From positions 1 through 64,000 of the forward strand of contig CAWHQZ010000009.1 in assembly GCA_963831645.1 (NCBI GenBank): a stretch of 64,000 bases of DNA. Reading direction: 5' to 3'. A program made the translations under genes and the position numbers. This stretch comes from CAWHQZ01 sp963831645. GTDB lineage: Bacteria > Pseudomonadota > Alphaproteobacteria > Rhizobiales > Aestuariivirgaceae. Positions 20,875 through 30,650 of this stretch are shown here, piece after piece (the first letter of the stretch is position 1; each line of letters starts with the position of its first letter). The notes beneath the pieces are model-generated. The model had not been told where the DNA came from. It searched no databases and saw nothing but the letters and a program-made list of their open reading frames with translations.

Positions 20875-21486
20875 CTAGCGGAGTTGGGTAGCCTGCATCG
20901 CCGGGCGGGCGGTGAAGGCCTCAAACCACGCTGCGAGTTTCGGATGGTCTTTGCGCCAGTCTAGGTCACTATGCCGGAAGTCCATGTAGCTCACCGCTGC
21001 ACCGACCGCGATCGCCCCCGCGGTCACCTCTGCAAGGTCCCTCATCCAGTTGGCCTCCAGGTCGTGGCAAGTCGCTGCGAGGCGCAATCTGAGGCGGCCG
21101 ATCAGCTCCTTCCAACGCAAGCTCTCGGGCCGGGTTGCGGTCTCATAGCGCAGGGCGACTGCGGCATCGCCCATGCCTTGTCCCAGGGACTGGATCGTCA
21201 GAACGCGGAACCGCTTGACCGGCTCATCCGGCAGCAGCTTCTTGTCGCCGGCATGATGGCACAGATACTCACAGATGACGCGCGAGTCATGCAACGCGTG
21301 CCCGTGGTCGGTCACCAGAGTCGGTATGCGCCCCAGAGGATTGACCTTCGTCAGGTCTGGATGTGCGACGGTCGGCAGCACACCCTGCAGATGCTCGACC
21401 TGGAGATTATCAGCGATACCGACCTCATGCGCGGTGACGAGACACATCCGGGCGAATGGGGATGCGGGGCTGTAGAGCAGTTTCAT
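20875..21486 (-). CDS. Glutathione S-transferase family protein
   Basis: A 203-residue cytosolic protein with a thioredoxin-like N-terminal domain (KLLYSPASPFARMCL, with Ser at positions 6 and 9 as possible catalytic residues), the cis-Pro segment GRIPTLVTDHG and the glutathione-binding DSRVICEYL. The C-terminal helical domain ends in HPKLAAWFEAFTARPAM. It probably conjugates or reduces small electrophiles with glutathione. It lies upstream of, and is probably co-transcribed with, the UbiH-type hydroxylase. Confidence 0.82.
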   Translation of the reverse strand: MKLLYSPASPFARMCLVTAHEVGIADNLQVEHLQGVLPTVAHPDLTKVNPLGRIPTLVTDHGHALHDSRVICEYLCHHAGDKKLLPDEPVKRFRVLTIQSLGQGMGDAAVALRYETATRPESLRWKELIGRLRLRLAATCHDLEANWMRDLAEVTAGAIAVGAAVSYMDFRHSDLDWRKDHPKLAAWFEAFTARPAMQATQLR

Positions 21487-21570
21487 GGCGTCCGCCGAAG
21501 CAGAGGAACCGCGAAGCCCCGCCCCGGCCCTCGCACAGCCGGGGGCGGAAGAGTTGGGCTCGGCTCGATC

Positions 21571-22236
21571 CTATTGTCGACCCGGCTGGCTTACCACTCG
21601 CAGATAGGGCTTCAGCGTCTTCCAGCCCTTGGGGAACTTTTCCTTGGCCTGCTCATCGGTCACCGATGCGAGGATGATGACATCGTCGCCCTGTTTCCAG
21701 TTGGCAGGCGTGGCAACCGACTGGTTGGCCGTGAGCTGCAGGAAATCGATGACCCGCAGGACCTCGTCGAAGTTTCGCCCGGTGCTCATGGGATAGGTGA
21801 TCATGAGCTTGATCTTCTTGTCCGGCCCGATGACGTAAACATTGCGCACGGTCGCGTTGTCGGGCGCCTTGCGGTCTTTGGCGGTGCCGGTGGCGTTGGG
21901 ATGTATCATGCCGTAGAGTTTTGCCACCGCCAGATCGTTGTCACCGATCATCGGGTAGTTCACGGCCGATCCCGTCACTTCCTTTATGTCGTTCTTCCAG
22001 CGTTGATGATCGTCGACCGAGTCGACGGAAATGCCGATGAGCTTGACGTTTCGCTTGTCGAACTCGTGCTTGATCTTCGCCATGTAGCCGAGTTCCGTGG
22101 TGCATACCGGCGTGAAGTCCTTCGGATGCGAGAAGAATACGCACCAGGAATTGCCGATATAGTCGTGAAGTCTGATCCTGCCCTCGGTGGTATCCGCTTC
22201 AAAGTCGGGTGCGGTGTCGCCCAGTTGCAGAGCCAT
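21571..22236 (-). CDS. 1-Cys peroxiredoxin (Prx6 type)
   Basis: A 221-residue cytosolic peroxidase that reduces hydrogen peroxide and organic peroxides. The peroxidatic cysteine is Cys45 in the motif HPKDFTPVCTTE; Arg in NATVRNVYVIG and the Prx6-type C-terminal extension (PANWKQGDDVIIL…) are present. The start at 22236 is fixed by a strong ribosome binding site (AAGGAGG seven bases upstream); the frame is open further upstream but lacks similarity. It lies downstream of a divergent promoter shared with the next gene. Confidence 0.92.
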   Translation of the reverse strand: MALQLGDTAPDFEADTTEGRIRLHDYIGNSWCVFFSHPKDFTPVCTTELGYMAKIKHEFDKRNVKLIGISVDSVDDHQRWKNDIKEVTGSAVNYPMIGDNDLAVAKLYGMIHPNATGTAKDRKAPDNATVRNVYVIGPDKKIKLMITYPMSTGRNFDEVLRVIDFLQLTANQSVATPANWKQGDDVIILASVTDEQAKEKFPKGWKTLKPYLRVVSQPGRQ

Positions 22237-22403
22237 TTGAGACCTCCTTGACGCAACGAAACGCCCCTCATAGCAGAAGGCGCCTTCAGCACAAAGAACA
22301 TCCGGAATTCGCGTTCCGGAAATTTCCGTTGTAGCATCCCTTGGCAGCAATCCCGCAGCAGCTTCCAGTCGCAGCAATAAAATTACCTTTTGAGGTCTAA
22401 GTC

Positions 22404-23054
22404 ATGGCATTTCAATGGGAAATGGCACGCGCTATCGGTTTGTCCAGAGCCGAAATCGACTACTTTCGGCCCCTTTCAAGTCCGGAAAAGGTCCAGGATT
22501 TCGTAACCTCCATCCCGACCAATTTTGAGCCTCACGGCGATACCTGCCATTCGGTCCGCACCGCCCTGCGGAAGCACCGCGCCCATTGCATCGAGGCGGC
22601 ATTCGTGGCCGCCTGTGCGCTGATGCTGCACGGTCGCCCGGCGCTCATCATGGATTTCGTGGCCGATAACGACGATGACCACGTATTGACCCTGTTCCGT
22701 CACGGCGGCAGATGGGGCGCCGTCTCCAAGAGCAACTCCCTGTGGCTGCGCTGGCGCGACCCCGTTTACAGCTCGCTGCGCGAGCTCGCCATGTCCTACT
22801 TTCACGAATACGGGCGGGGCCAGCGCAAGACCTTGCGCAGCTATTCACGCGCCTTCGACCTGGGAAGCTACGACCATCGGCAATGGATAACCAATTCCGA
22901 TCACTGCTGGGACATGGCGGCGGCCCTCAACGACTGCCGGCACTTCCGCGTCGTCAACCGCAGCCAGATCATCCGTCTGCGTCCACGGGAGAAGATAGAC
23001 CTTCATGCCGACCAGCTGAAGCAATACAAGAAGAACGGCACGCGGCACATTTGA
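22404..23054 (+). CDS. Transglutaminase-like (papain-fold) hypothetical protein
   Basis: A 216-residue cytosolic protein with no signal peptide. The block HCIEAAFVAACALMLHGRPALIMDF, followed by DDDHVLTLFRHGGRWGAVSKSN and then WRDP, has the layout of the transglutaminase-like fold: a nucleophilic Cys at the start of a helix (residue 73), a His after an acidic patch (residue 93) and a downstream Asp. The C-terminus is basic. It is divergent from the peroxiredoxin. The fold is inferred from motif layout; the reaction is unknown. Confidence 0.6.
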   Translation: MAFQWEMARAIGLSRAEIDYFRPLSSPEKVQDFVTSIPTNFEPHGDTCHSVRTALRKHRAHCIEAAFVAACALMLHGRPALIMDFVADNDDDHVLTLFRHGGRWGAVSKSNSLWLRWRDPVYSSLRELAMSYFHEYGRGQRKTLRSYSRAFDLGSYDHRQWITNSDHCWDMAAALNDCRHFRVVNRSQIIRLRPREKIDLHADQLKQYKKNGTRHI

Positions 23055-23080
23055 AGGGGGGGCCCCACCTGCTGTAGTCA

Positions 23081-23097
23081 AACCCGGCGGCCGGGTT
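23081..23097. terminator. Possible bidirectional terminator hairpin
   Basis: AACCCGG-CGG-CCGGGTT forms a seven-base-pair GC-rich stem between two convergent genes and overlaps the stop codon of the minus-strand gene. Neither strand has a long U tract after it, so rho-independent function is uncertain. Confidence 0.35.
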
Positions 23098-25575
23098 ACT
23101 TACGCGTCCTTTCTCCGTTTGGATCGTAAAAGGCCTGTAACTGGACGCTGATGGGGTAGCGGCGCCAGGCCAGCTCGATCTCCCACTCGCCGGTCCTGAG
23201 CCAATCCGCCGTTACGCCGTCCGGGTGCCGAACGTAGCCGAGGCCTAACGACTTCTCCACCCGGTGACCCCAGGCGCCGGATGTGGTTGAGCCGACGATC
23301 TCGCCGTCGCGGTAGATGGGTTCCTCGTGATAGATCATCGGCGCCTGCTCCGAGTTGTCCTCGAGCGCCATCGCCACCATGCGCTTCTTCGGCACGGGCT
23401 GTGTCTTTCGCTGCCTTTCCAGCGCCTTTTTGCCGATGAAGCCGCCCTTCTTGTCCCAGGCCACGGCAAACCCGAGACCTGCCTCGAGCGGCGTGTCTTC
23501 ATCTGCGATGTCGTGCCCCCAGTGGCGGTACGCTTTCTCCATGCGGCAATTGTTGAGCGTGTGCATTCCGGCAGGCGTCAGGCCGAACTCCTTTCCAGCC
23601 TGCCATAGCGTTTCAAAGACGTGGGCCGCGAATTCGGCCGGGATGTAAAGTTCCCAGCCCAGTTCACCGACGTAGGTAATTCGGCTGGCGCGCACCCGCG
23701 CATAGCCTATCTCGATTTCCTTCGAGTGGCCGAACGGGAAGGCGGCACTGGACAGATCGGTGCCCGACAGCTTCTGCAGCAGCGCGCGCGAATGCGGGCC
23801 CATGACCGCAATCATCGGCAGGCCAGAGGTGACGTCGTTGACGAAGCAGTGGGCGTCGTCCGGCGTGTGGCGCCGGAGCCATGCCAGATCGCGCGTCTGG
23901 GGTATGGCGCCGGTAACCACGAGAAAGCGGCGGTCCGTCAGCCGGGTAACGGTCAGATCGGCCTCTATGCCGCCCCGCTCGTTGAGCCATTGCGTATAGA
24001 CGATGCGCCCTGGCGTCGACATCGATCTGATTGGCGGAAACCCGATTCAGTACCTTGAGAGCATCTTTGCCTTCGACCGAATACTTGGCGAAGCTCGACT
24101 GGTCGAAGAAGGCGCAGGCGGCCTGGAGTGATTTCGCCTCGGCGTCGGCGCAGGGAAACCAGTTCTGCCGGCCATACGAGTATTCATAGTCGAGGCGTCG
24201 CCCCGTGGCGGGGCGATACCAGTTCGGCCGCTCCCAGCCGTTGACCTCGCCGAAACACGCTCCCAGCTCCGTCAGCTTGTCATGGATCGGGGAGCGGCGG
24301 ACTCCGCGCGCCGTCTCCGCCTGACGATAAGGCCAGTGCATGGCATAGAGGAGACCGAGGCTTTCTGCTGCCCGGTCATGCGACATAGCGCTTCACCGAC
24401 TGAAAGGGATGGATGCGCCGGATGTCCATGCCGTTGACGTCCATCGTCGGATGGCCGTTCTTGATCCACTGCGACAGCACCAGACCCCGCGCCCCCCGAC
24501 GACTGGATGCCGATGGAGTTGAACCCGGCCGCGATGAAGAGATCCTTCACTTCCGGCGCTTCGCCGAGGTAGTAGCGGACGTCCGGCGTAAAGCTTTCCG
24601 GGCCGTTGAAGAACAGCTGGATGCCCGCCGTTTCCAGAAGCGGCACTCGGTTGATGGCTGCAGTTAGGATGGGCTCGAAATGGTCCATGTCTTCGGGCAG
24701 GGTTTCGAAGGCATGATCGTCGTCGATCCCCTCGAAGCCCCACGGCCTTGGCCTTGGGCTCGAAGGCCCCGACCATGAGCTTGCCCGCATCCTCCTTGTA
24801 GTAGGTGCATTCATCGGGGACGCGCACGACCGGCATGTTGCGTGGCAAGCTCGGCGATCGGCTCGGTGACGATGTAGAAATGCTCGCAGGCATGCAGCGG
24901 GATGTTGACGCCGATCGGACCGTCCAAGATCGCGCGACCACATGCCGCCGGCGATGACCACCTTGTCGGCGCGGATCGGTGCCGTGACGCAGTCTCGACG
25001 CCCGCCGCCCTGCCTTTCTCGCAGCGACGATGCGCAGTGACCTTGGTGTTCTCGAAGATCTTCGCCCCGCGCGCGCGGGCGCCCGACGGCGAGGGCCTGC
25101 GTCACATCGATTGGATTGACCTGGCCGTCCTTGGGCAGGAACACGCCGCCAACGACTCCTTCAAGATTGTAATGCGGTACGCGCTCGTTGATTTCCGCGG
25201 TCGGGATGACGTTCGACCTCCAGCCCAAAATTCTTGGCCATCGAGGCGCCGCGCTTCAGTTCCTCCATGCGGCCGTCGATTGAGCGCGATCGAGATCGAG
25301 CCGTTCTGCTTGAAGCCGGTCGCCTGGCCGGTCTCCTTCTCCAAGCGCTCGAACAGATCGGTCGTGTATTTCGCAAGCTCGGTAAGATTGCGCGAGGCGC
25401 GCAATTGCCCGACGAGCCCCGCTGCATGCCAGGTCGTGCCGCAGGTAAGCTGCTTGCGCTCGAGCACGACGGTGTTGGTGATACCGATCTGAGCCAGATG
25501 ATAGGCGATCGAGGCACCGACGATGCCGCCGCCGATGATCACGACATCGGCGCGGGCAGGAGGCGTCCTCGACAT
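23096..25575 (-). pseudogene. Dimethylglycine/sarcosine dehydrogenase-like (DAO + GcvT domains), frameshifted
   Basis: The pieces assemble to one gene of about 825 residues: an N-terminal FAD-dependent amine oxidase (IIGGGIVGASIAYHLAQ at residues 13-29, then GTTWHAAGLVGQLR) and a C-terminal folate-binding GcvT-like domain (GIEADLTVTRL, VRASRITYVGELGWELYIP, NCRMEKAYRHWGHDI). Such enzymes oxidatively demethylate dimethylglycine or sarcosine, passing the one-carbon unit to tetrahydrofolate. At least seven frame changes lie between 24,020 and 25,290, while the last 920 bases (ending TAA 23096) are clean. Start ATG 25575 gives MSRTPPARADVV. Whether the gene is really dead or badly called is undecided. 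Confidence 0.7.
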
Positions 25576-25712
25576 GTTTGTTCTCCCGAAACAGGAGGCT
25601 TGACTTAGCAGAGAAGGATCGGCGCCCTCAACAGACCGGCAATCGGCGCCAACCGGCGTTGCCTTCCCGGCGCCCATTCCGTAGAGCAGCCCGGAGACAA
25701 CCCGCAACGCAG

Positions 25713-26726
25713 ATGAACGCCACACCACCCGTCTACATTGATTACCTGAGCCGGTCTGAAATCGAAGACGTTGCACTTACCGACGAGGAGATTCTTGTCG
25801 CCGTCGAGAACGGCCTCGCCATGCAGGGCCGGGGCGAGACCGTCGTCGAACCACGCACGCACATCGAGCCGCGCGCCGGCGTCGCAGGCCACTTTAACGT
25901 CTTGCGGGGCTGGATCGGAGGCGCCGTCGATTCTGCGGGCGTGAAGGTGGTGGGTGACTTCGTCGGCAATTACCTCGAAGGGCGCCCTTCCGGATATGGG
26001 CTGCTCGCCCTGTTCGATCCCCGTACCGGGGCGCCGAAAGCCATACTCGATGCAACGGGCATCACCGAGATGCGCACCGGAGCGGTCACGACAATCGGAG
26101 CGCGGCATCTGGCCCCTTCCAACGCCAGAGTGCTGGGCCACGTGGGCGCTCGCGGGAGCGCGTATTGGAACATCCGTCTGCTCGATCGGCTGTTCGGGTT
26201 CTCCGAAATTCGCGTTCACTCACGACGCACTGATAGCCGCGAGCCATTCGCGGCGCGCCTGTCTCGGGAACTGGGCAAGCCGGTCGTTGCGACCGATGAT
26301 TGGCGAACCTGTGTCGAGGGCGCCGACATCGTCGTGGAAGCCTCGCGGCTCATGGCGCCGGAACCGCTGCTCGAGACAGAGTGGGTAAAGACGGGCGCGC
26401 TGGTTATTCCGTATGGAACCATGAGCGCGGTAGAGTTGAGCCTCACCGACATCATGAACAAAATCGTTGTCGACGACTGGGCCCAATGCCGCGCCGGCAA
26501 GTTCGGTGCGCTTCGCCCGCACGTCGAAGCGGGCAAGCTCAGCGCCGCTACACTGCACGCGGAGCTTGGCCAGATCGTTGCGGGACTGCGCCCCGGCCGC
26601 GAGCACGATGACGAGACCATTTTGTTCTGGCATCGCGGTCTGTCGCTTTCGGACATAGCGCTTGGCCATGCCATGATTAAAAAGGCCTCCCGCCTCGGGC
26701 TCGGTCAACGCTTGCGTTTCTGCTGA
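25713..26726 (+). CDS. Ornithine cyclodeaminase/mu-crystallin family protein
   Basis: A 337-residue NAD(P)-binding protein. Family members deaminate ornithine to proline or reduce imino acids. The N-terminal substrate domain (DEEILVAVENGLAM… and KVVGDFVGN) is followed by TGAPKAILDATGITEMRTGAV and the Rossmann region ARVLGHVGARGSAYWNIRLL near residue 130. The usual GxGxQA there reads GHVGARGSA, so the dinucleotide motif is a variant. It runs with the lyase homologue (gap 11 bases), suggesting a joint amino-acid pathway. Exact substrate is unclear. Confidence 0.78.
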   Translation: MNATPPVYIDYLSRSEIEDVALTDEEILVAVENGLAMQGRGETVVEPRTHIEPRAGVAGHFNVLRGWIGGAVDSAGVKVVGDFVGNYLEGRPSGYGLLALFDPRTGAPKAILDATGITEMRTGAVTTIGARHLAPSNARVLGHVGARGSAYWNIRLLDRLFGFSEIRVHSRRTDSREPFAARLSRELGKPVVATDDWRTCVEGADIVVEASRLMAPEPLLETEWVKTGALVIPYGTMSAVELSLTDIMNKIVVDDWAQCRAGKFGALRPHVEAGKLSAATLHAELGQIVAGLRPGREHDDETILFWHRGLSLSDIALGHAMIKKASRLGLGQRLRFC

Positions 26727-26737
26727 GCAGGCAGTCG

Positions 26738-28255
26738 ATGCCGGCAACGCTGCAACTCGATGGATCACAAGTATCGCTCGAACGCCTCGTGAGCGCTTCC
26801 AGCGGCAGGGTGACGATCATGCTCGCCCCACATGTACGACAGCGCCTCGTCGAAGCGAGGAGGGTGGTTGACCGGCGGTCGGCCGGCTCCGAACCCGTCT
26901 ATGGGCTGAACACCGGCCTCGGCGGCAACCTCGATCATCGCATCGAGGAGCCCGAGATGGCCGATTTTCAGGCGCAGATGCTTGCCGGCCGCACCGTGGG
27001 AACCGGCGAGCCGTTGCCCGAAGTCGTGTCGCGCACCGCACTGTTGGCCAGGATCATCGGAGTTGCCAGGGCCGGCGCAGGCCTTTCCCCTGCTGTGCTC
27101 GACCTGATGTTGGCGATGGCTGCGCGCGGCCTAGCACCCGTCATCCCGTCGCGGGGATCGATCGGAGCGGGAGATTTGGTGCTGGGCGCCCAGATGAGCG
27201 CCGTTTTGATAGGGCAGGGTGAGGTCTGGCAGGACGGCGAGCGTTTGCCGGCCGGCGAGGCGTTGCGCTCCGCCGGCCTCGCACCGGCCTCGCTTGCTCC
27301 CAAGGACGCCATAGCGCTCGCCAATCACAGCGCGATCACCGTCGCCCTTTCTGCGCATGCCGTCGACCGTGCCCGCCGGCTGATCGATCTTGCAATGGGC
27401 GTGGCCGCCCTTTCCGGTGAAGGCTATGCCATGAACGCCACGATCTTTGACCAGCGGCTGCACCGAGCGCGCCCGGCGACGGGCCAGGAGGATGCGGCTG
27501 CGTGGTTCCGTCGGGCGCTTGCCGGCTCTGCGCTGAACGATCCGGGTCCGGCCCGCACGGTTCAGGACGCCCTGTCGTTTCGTACCCTGGCGCCGGTCTT
27601 TGGAGCGGTGCGCGCCGCACTTCTGACAGCCCGAACCGAAATCGTGATCGAGCTCAATGCGGCAGCCGACAACCCGCTGGTGCTCCTCGAGACGGAGGAG
27701 GTGCTATCGACGCCCAACTTCTACACGCTGCCGATCGCGCTTGCCCTCGATCAGCTGGCCATTGTTCTGGCGCACTCCGCAACCGCTGCAGCGCAGCGCG
27801 TGGTCAAGCTGATGACGCCCCACTTCTCGGGGCTGCCGAAGTACCTGTCGCCGGTGGGCGGTGCGTCGGCCGGGTTTGTGCCCATGCAGAAGACGGTGTC
27901 GGCTCTTCTAGGCGAGATCCGGCTCAAGGCGCACCCGGCGAGCATCGATGCCATGCCGGTGTCCGACGCGGTCGAGGACGTCGCCCCGCACACGCCTCTG
28001 GCCGCGCGTAAGCTCGACGAGCAGTTGGACCGGCTGCGCTCGCTGATCGCCATCGAGGCAATCGTTGCCGCCCAGGCGGTCGACTTGAGGGCGCCGCGAA
28101 TGCTGGGCGCGGCGGGCAGGGCGATGCAACAAGCGATAAGATCGCGCGTCATGCCTCTGAGAGAAGATCGCGCGACCGGATCTGACATCGACTGCGCCCT
28201 GGACGCACTTGAAAAGCCGGCAATTGGAGAGCTGCTGGCGAGCTTCTGGGAATGA
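26738..28255 (+). CDS. Histidine ammonia-lyase homologue lacking the MIO serine
   Basis: A 505-residue protein of the HAL/PAL superfamily by length and blocks: VYGLNTGLGGN (catalytic Tyr region, near residue 54), the ALANHSAI segment matching the NG-containing helix, QDALSFR (Arg region), DNPLV and VEDVAPHTPLA near residue 415. The cofactor-forming loop reads GSIGAGDL (27,155-27,178), one residue shorter than the usual GSVGASGDL, so the Ala-Ser-Gly triad that cyclises to MIO is incomplete. The frame is intact on both sides. It may use a different chemistry (isomerase, hydratase) or be a binding protein. It follows the ornithine cyclodeaminase-like gene. Confidence 0.8.
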   Translation: MPATLQLDGSQVSLERLVSASSGRVTIMLAPHVRQRLVEARRVVDRRSAGSEPVYGLNTGLGGNLDHRIEEPEMADFQAQMLAGRTVGTGEPLPEVVSRTALLARIIGVARAGAGLSPAVLDLMLAMAARGLAPVIPSRGSIGAGDLVLGAQMSAVLIGQGEVWQDGERLPAGEALRSAGLAPASLAPKDAIALANHSAITVALSAHAVDRARRLIDLAMGVAALSGEGYAMNATIFDQRLHRARPATGQEDAAAWFRRALAGSALNDPGPARTVQDALSFRTLAPVFGAVRAALLTARTEIVIELNAAADNPLVLLETEEVLSTPNFYTLPIALALDQLAIVLAHSATAAAQRVVKLMTPHFSGLPKYLSPVGGASAGFVPMQKTVSALLGEIRLKAHPASIDAMPVSDAVEDVAPHTPLAARKLDEQLDRLRSLIAIEAIVAAQAVDLRAPRMLGAAGRAMQQAIRSRVMPLREDRATGSDIDCALDALEKPAIGELLASFWE

Positions 28256-28295
28256 TTCCACCACGGCGGAAAATGGGTTAGGGTCGTCGAAAGCC

Positions 28296-28697
28296 ATGCA
28301 TAAAGGAGACCTGCTTCCGAAAGAGGCCTTCGATCGGCTCAACGCCGACCCCGAGGCCGTCCTGCTCGATGTGCGCACGGGTCCTGAGTGGACTTTCGTG
28401 GGCTCGCCGGCGGTTGACCGGCTGTTGCGGATATCGTGGCAGACGTTTCCGAAGATGGAAGTGAATCCGAGGTTCCTCGCCGCCGTCGAGGAGGCGGGAG
28501 TGTCGAAGTCGACGCAGATTTTCTGTATTTGCCGTTCCGGCTCGAGGTCGGCGCACGCCGCCTCGGCACTGACCGCCGCAGGGTTTTCGTCCTGCTACAA
28601 CGTCGCTGAAGGTTTTGAAGGCGATCGCGATGCCGGCGGCCATCGCGGCACGGTCGGCGGCTGGAAGGCGGCCGGGCTTCCCTGGGTGCAAAGCTGA
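28296..28697 (+). CDS. Rhodanese-like sulfurtransferase
   Basis: A 133-residue single-domain rhodanese. The CH2A-like LLDVRTGPEWTFVGSP and the active-site loop CRSGSRS (Cys near residue 79) are present, followed by YNVAEGFEGDRD. It would carry sulfur as a cysteine persulfide in the cytosol. Its TGA overlaps the ATG of metZ (TGATG), a pairing seen in alphaproteobacteria, which suggests a role in homocysteine/sulfide metabolism. Confidence 0.88.
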   Translation: MHKGDLLPKEAFDRLNADPEAVLLDVRTGPEWTFVGSPAVDRLLRISWQTFPKMEVNPRFLAAVEEAGVSKSTQIFCICRSGSRSAHAASALTAAGFSSCYNVAEGFEGDRDAGGHRGTVGGWKAAGLPWVQS

Positions 28698-29908
28698 TGG
28701 CCCGCGATAATGGCCACAAGGCGGATCTGGGCAATCCCGCCAACTGGGGTGAAGCGACAAAGCTCGTTCGCGGCGGCACTACTCGATCCGCCCATGGCGA
28801 GACCTCGGAGGCAATGTTCCTCAATTCCGGCTTTGTCTACGCCGATGCCGAGACCGCCGAGCGCCGGTTCGCGGGTGAAGAAGAGGGCTACGTTTACGCC
28901 CGCTACGGAAATCCGACCGTCACCATGTTCGAGGAGCGGTTTCGGCTCCTCGAAGGTGCGGAGGCCTGCTACGGCACGGCGAGCGGGATGGCGGCGGTGT
29001 GGGGAGCGCTCGCCTGTCAGCTTCGCGCCGGCGATCATCTCGTGTCTTCGCGTGCCTTGTTCGGTTCCTGCTTTCAGGTCGTAGCCAACATCCTGCCTCG
29101 TTTCGGCATTCGCAGCACGCTGGTCGACGGCAACGACATGGGCGCCTGGGAAGAGGCGATCACCCCGAGCACCAGGTGCGTGTTCCTCGAGACGCCTTCG
29201 AACCCGATGCTCGAGGTCATCGACATCGGCGCGGTATGTGAGCTGGCCCACCGCCGGGGCGCCCGCGTGGTGGTTGACAATGTTTTTGCAACTCCGATCC
29301 TGCAGCAGCCCCTGAGCTACGGCGCCGATATCGTGGTCTATTCGGGCACCAAGCACGTGGACGGGCAGGGCAGGGTGCTGGGCGGAGCCATTCTTTCCAC
29401 CAAAGCGTTCAAGGACGAAGAGCTGAAGCCGTTCCTGCGCCATACGGGTCCGTCGCTGTCGCCGTTCAACGCCTGGGTGCTGCTCAAGGGCATCGAGACC
29501 TTGAAGCTCCGGGTTTTCGAACAGTCGCGCGCCGCTCACCTCATCGCCGAGGAACTACAAGGCATGAGGGGAGTGAAGCGGGTGCTCTATCCGCACCTCG
29601 ACAGCCATCCCCAGGCCGCGCTGTGCCGCAGGCAGATGAAAACCGGCGGCACCATGGTGACGTTCGAGGTCGCGGGCGGCAAGGAGCACGCCTTCCGCAT
29701 GCTGAAGTCGCTCCGCATCATCGATATCTCGAACAATCTCGGTGATGCGAAGTCGCTGGTGACTCATCCGGCATCGACCACCCACCGCAACATCGGACCG
29801 GATGCTCGCAGGCTCATGGGTATCACCGACGGCACGGTGCGCCTTTCGGTCGGGCTGGAGGAAGTCGACGACCTGTTGGCGGATCTGAAGCAGGCGCTCG
29901 GCGAGTAG
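28697..29908 (+). CDS. metZ: O-succinylhomoserine sulfhydrylase
   Basis: A 403-residue PLP enzyme of the Cys/Met metabolism family that forms homocysteine from an O-acylhomoserine and sulfide. The phosphate-binding loop TASGMAAVWGAL, the VDNVFATPILQQPL strand and the PLP lysine in VYSGTKHVDGQGR (near residue 220) are clear; the VDGQGR context is typical of MetZ rather than cystathionine lyases. It is co-translated with the rhodanese and converges on the cys operon, whose product sulfide is its substrate. Confidence 0.9.
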   Translation: MARDNGHKADLGNPANWGEATKLVRGGTTRSAHGETSEAMFLNSGFVYADAETAERRFAGEEEGYVYARYGNPTVTMFEERFRLLEGAEACYGTASGMAAVWGALACQLRAGDHLVSSRALFGSCFQVVANILPRFGIRSTLVDGNDMGAWEEAITPSTRCVFLETPSNPMLEVIDIGAVCELAHRRGARVVVDNVFATPILQQPLSYGADIVVYSGTKHVDGQGRVLGGAILSTKAFKDEELKPFLRHTGPSLSPFNAWVLLKGIETLKLRVFEQSRAAHLIAEELQGMRGVKRVLYPHLDSHPQAALCRRQMKTGGTMVTFEVAGGKEHAFRMLKSLRIIDISNNLGDAKSLVTHPASTTHRNIGPDARRLMGITDGTVRLSVGLEEVDDLLADLKQALGE

Positions 29909-29915
29909 GCTCAGG

Positions 29916-30645
29916 TCAGCAGCCGCCCGCCGCAACTTCGACCGCCGGGCGCGTGATGCGGATGAGCCGGCCGTTTGCCGTCCAGTGAATTCCGCACTCC
30001 GTCTTGTCTTTTCCCTCCCAGCGGCCAGCGCGCGGATTTTCGTCCGTTCCGGACCGCGTAGTGCACGGCATGCAACCGATCGAGCGGTAGCCGCGTGCCG
30101 CCAGCGGGTGGGGAGGCAGAATCCCTGGCCGCCATGTAGCCCAAGATGTCGAGAGCGGAGAAATGCGCCAATGGCTCTACCTTGAGGCGTCCGTCGACCG
30201 CCGCCAACGGCTCCAGACGCGCGCGCTCGCCGCCGTGGAACCGCTTGCGGCCCGATATGAGGGCGTCGAAGCCTGCGGTGGCGGTGCCGAGCGGCAAAGT
30301 CTTGCGGACGTGGCAGCACAAATCGGGGTTGTGACGGTGCAGTGTACCTTCCGGATCGTGAAGGAGCAGATCGGCTGCATCCGGTCGCACGGTTTGCACG
30401 CGCGTCAGTCCTAAAAGCCGCACCAGCCTGTCGCGATAGGCTCCGGTCTCCGGAAACAGCTTTCCGGTGTCCAGGAATATGACCGGCGTTGCCGGATCGA
30501 CCTCGGCCACCATGTGCAGCAAGACTGCCGATTCGGCGCCGAAGGACGACACCAGCGCCACGCGTCCGCGGAAATCGCGGATGACGGGTTCCAGAAGCTC
30601 CTGGCCCTCAAGGCCCGCATAGGTTTCGAGGACCGAATTGTCCAA
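29916..30645 (-). CDS. cysH: Phosphoadenylyl/adenylyl sulfate reductase (one frameshift)
   Basis: A cytosolic thioredoxin-dependent reductase making sulfite from APS/PAPS, about 242 residues. The PP-loop motif VSSFGAESAVLLH and the block DTGKLFPETGAYRDRL are clear. The Cys pair CC in HNPDLCCHVRKTLPL points to an Fe-S cluster APS-type enzyme. The frame changes near 30,110; the second frame supplies …YRSIGCMPCT… and the catalytic ECGIHW, ending at TGA 29916. The start is uncertain: a TTG at 30645, eight bases after an AGAGG, is the best candidate. It is the last gene of the cysG-DUF2849-cysI-DUF934-cysH operon. Confidence 0.82.
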
Positions 30646-30650
30646 GGGAT

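Noticed and set aside
20971..22251. 426-codon plus-strand frame across GST and peroxiredoxin
   Set aside because: It runs antisense through two recognisable genes with conserved active sites.
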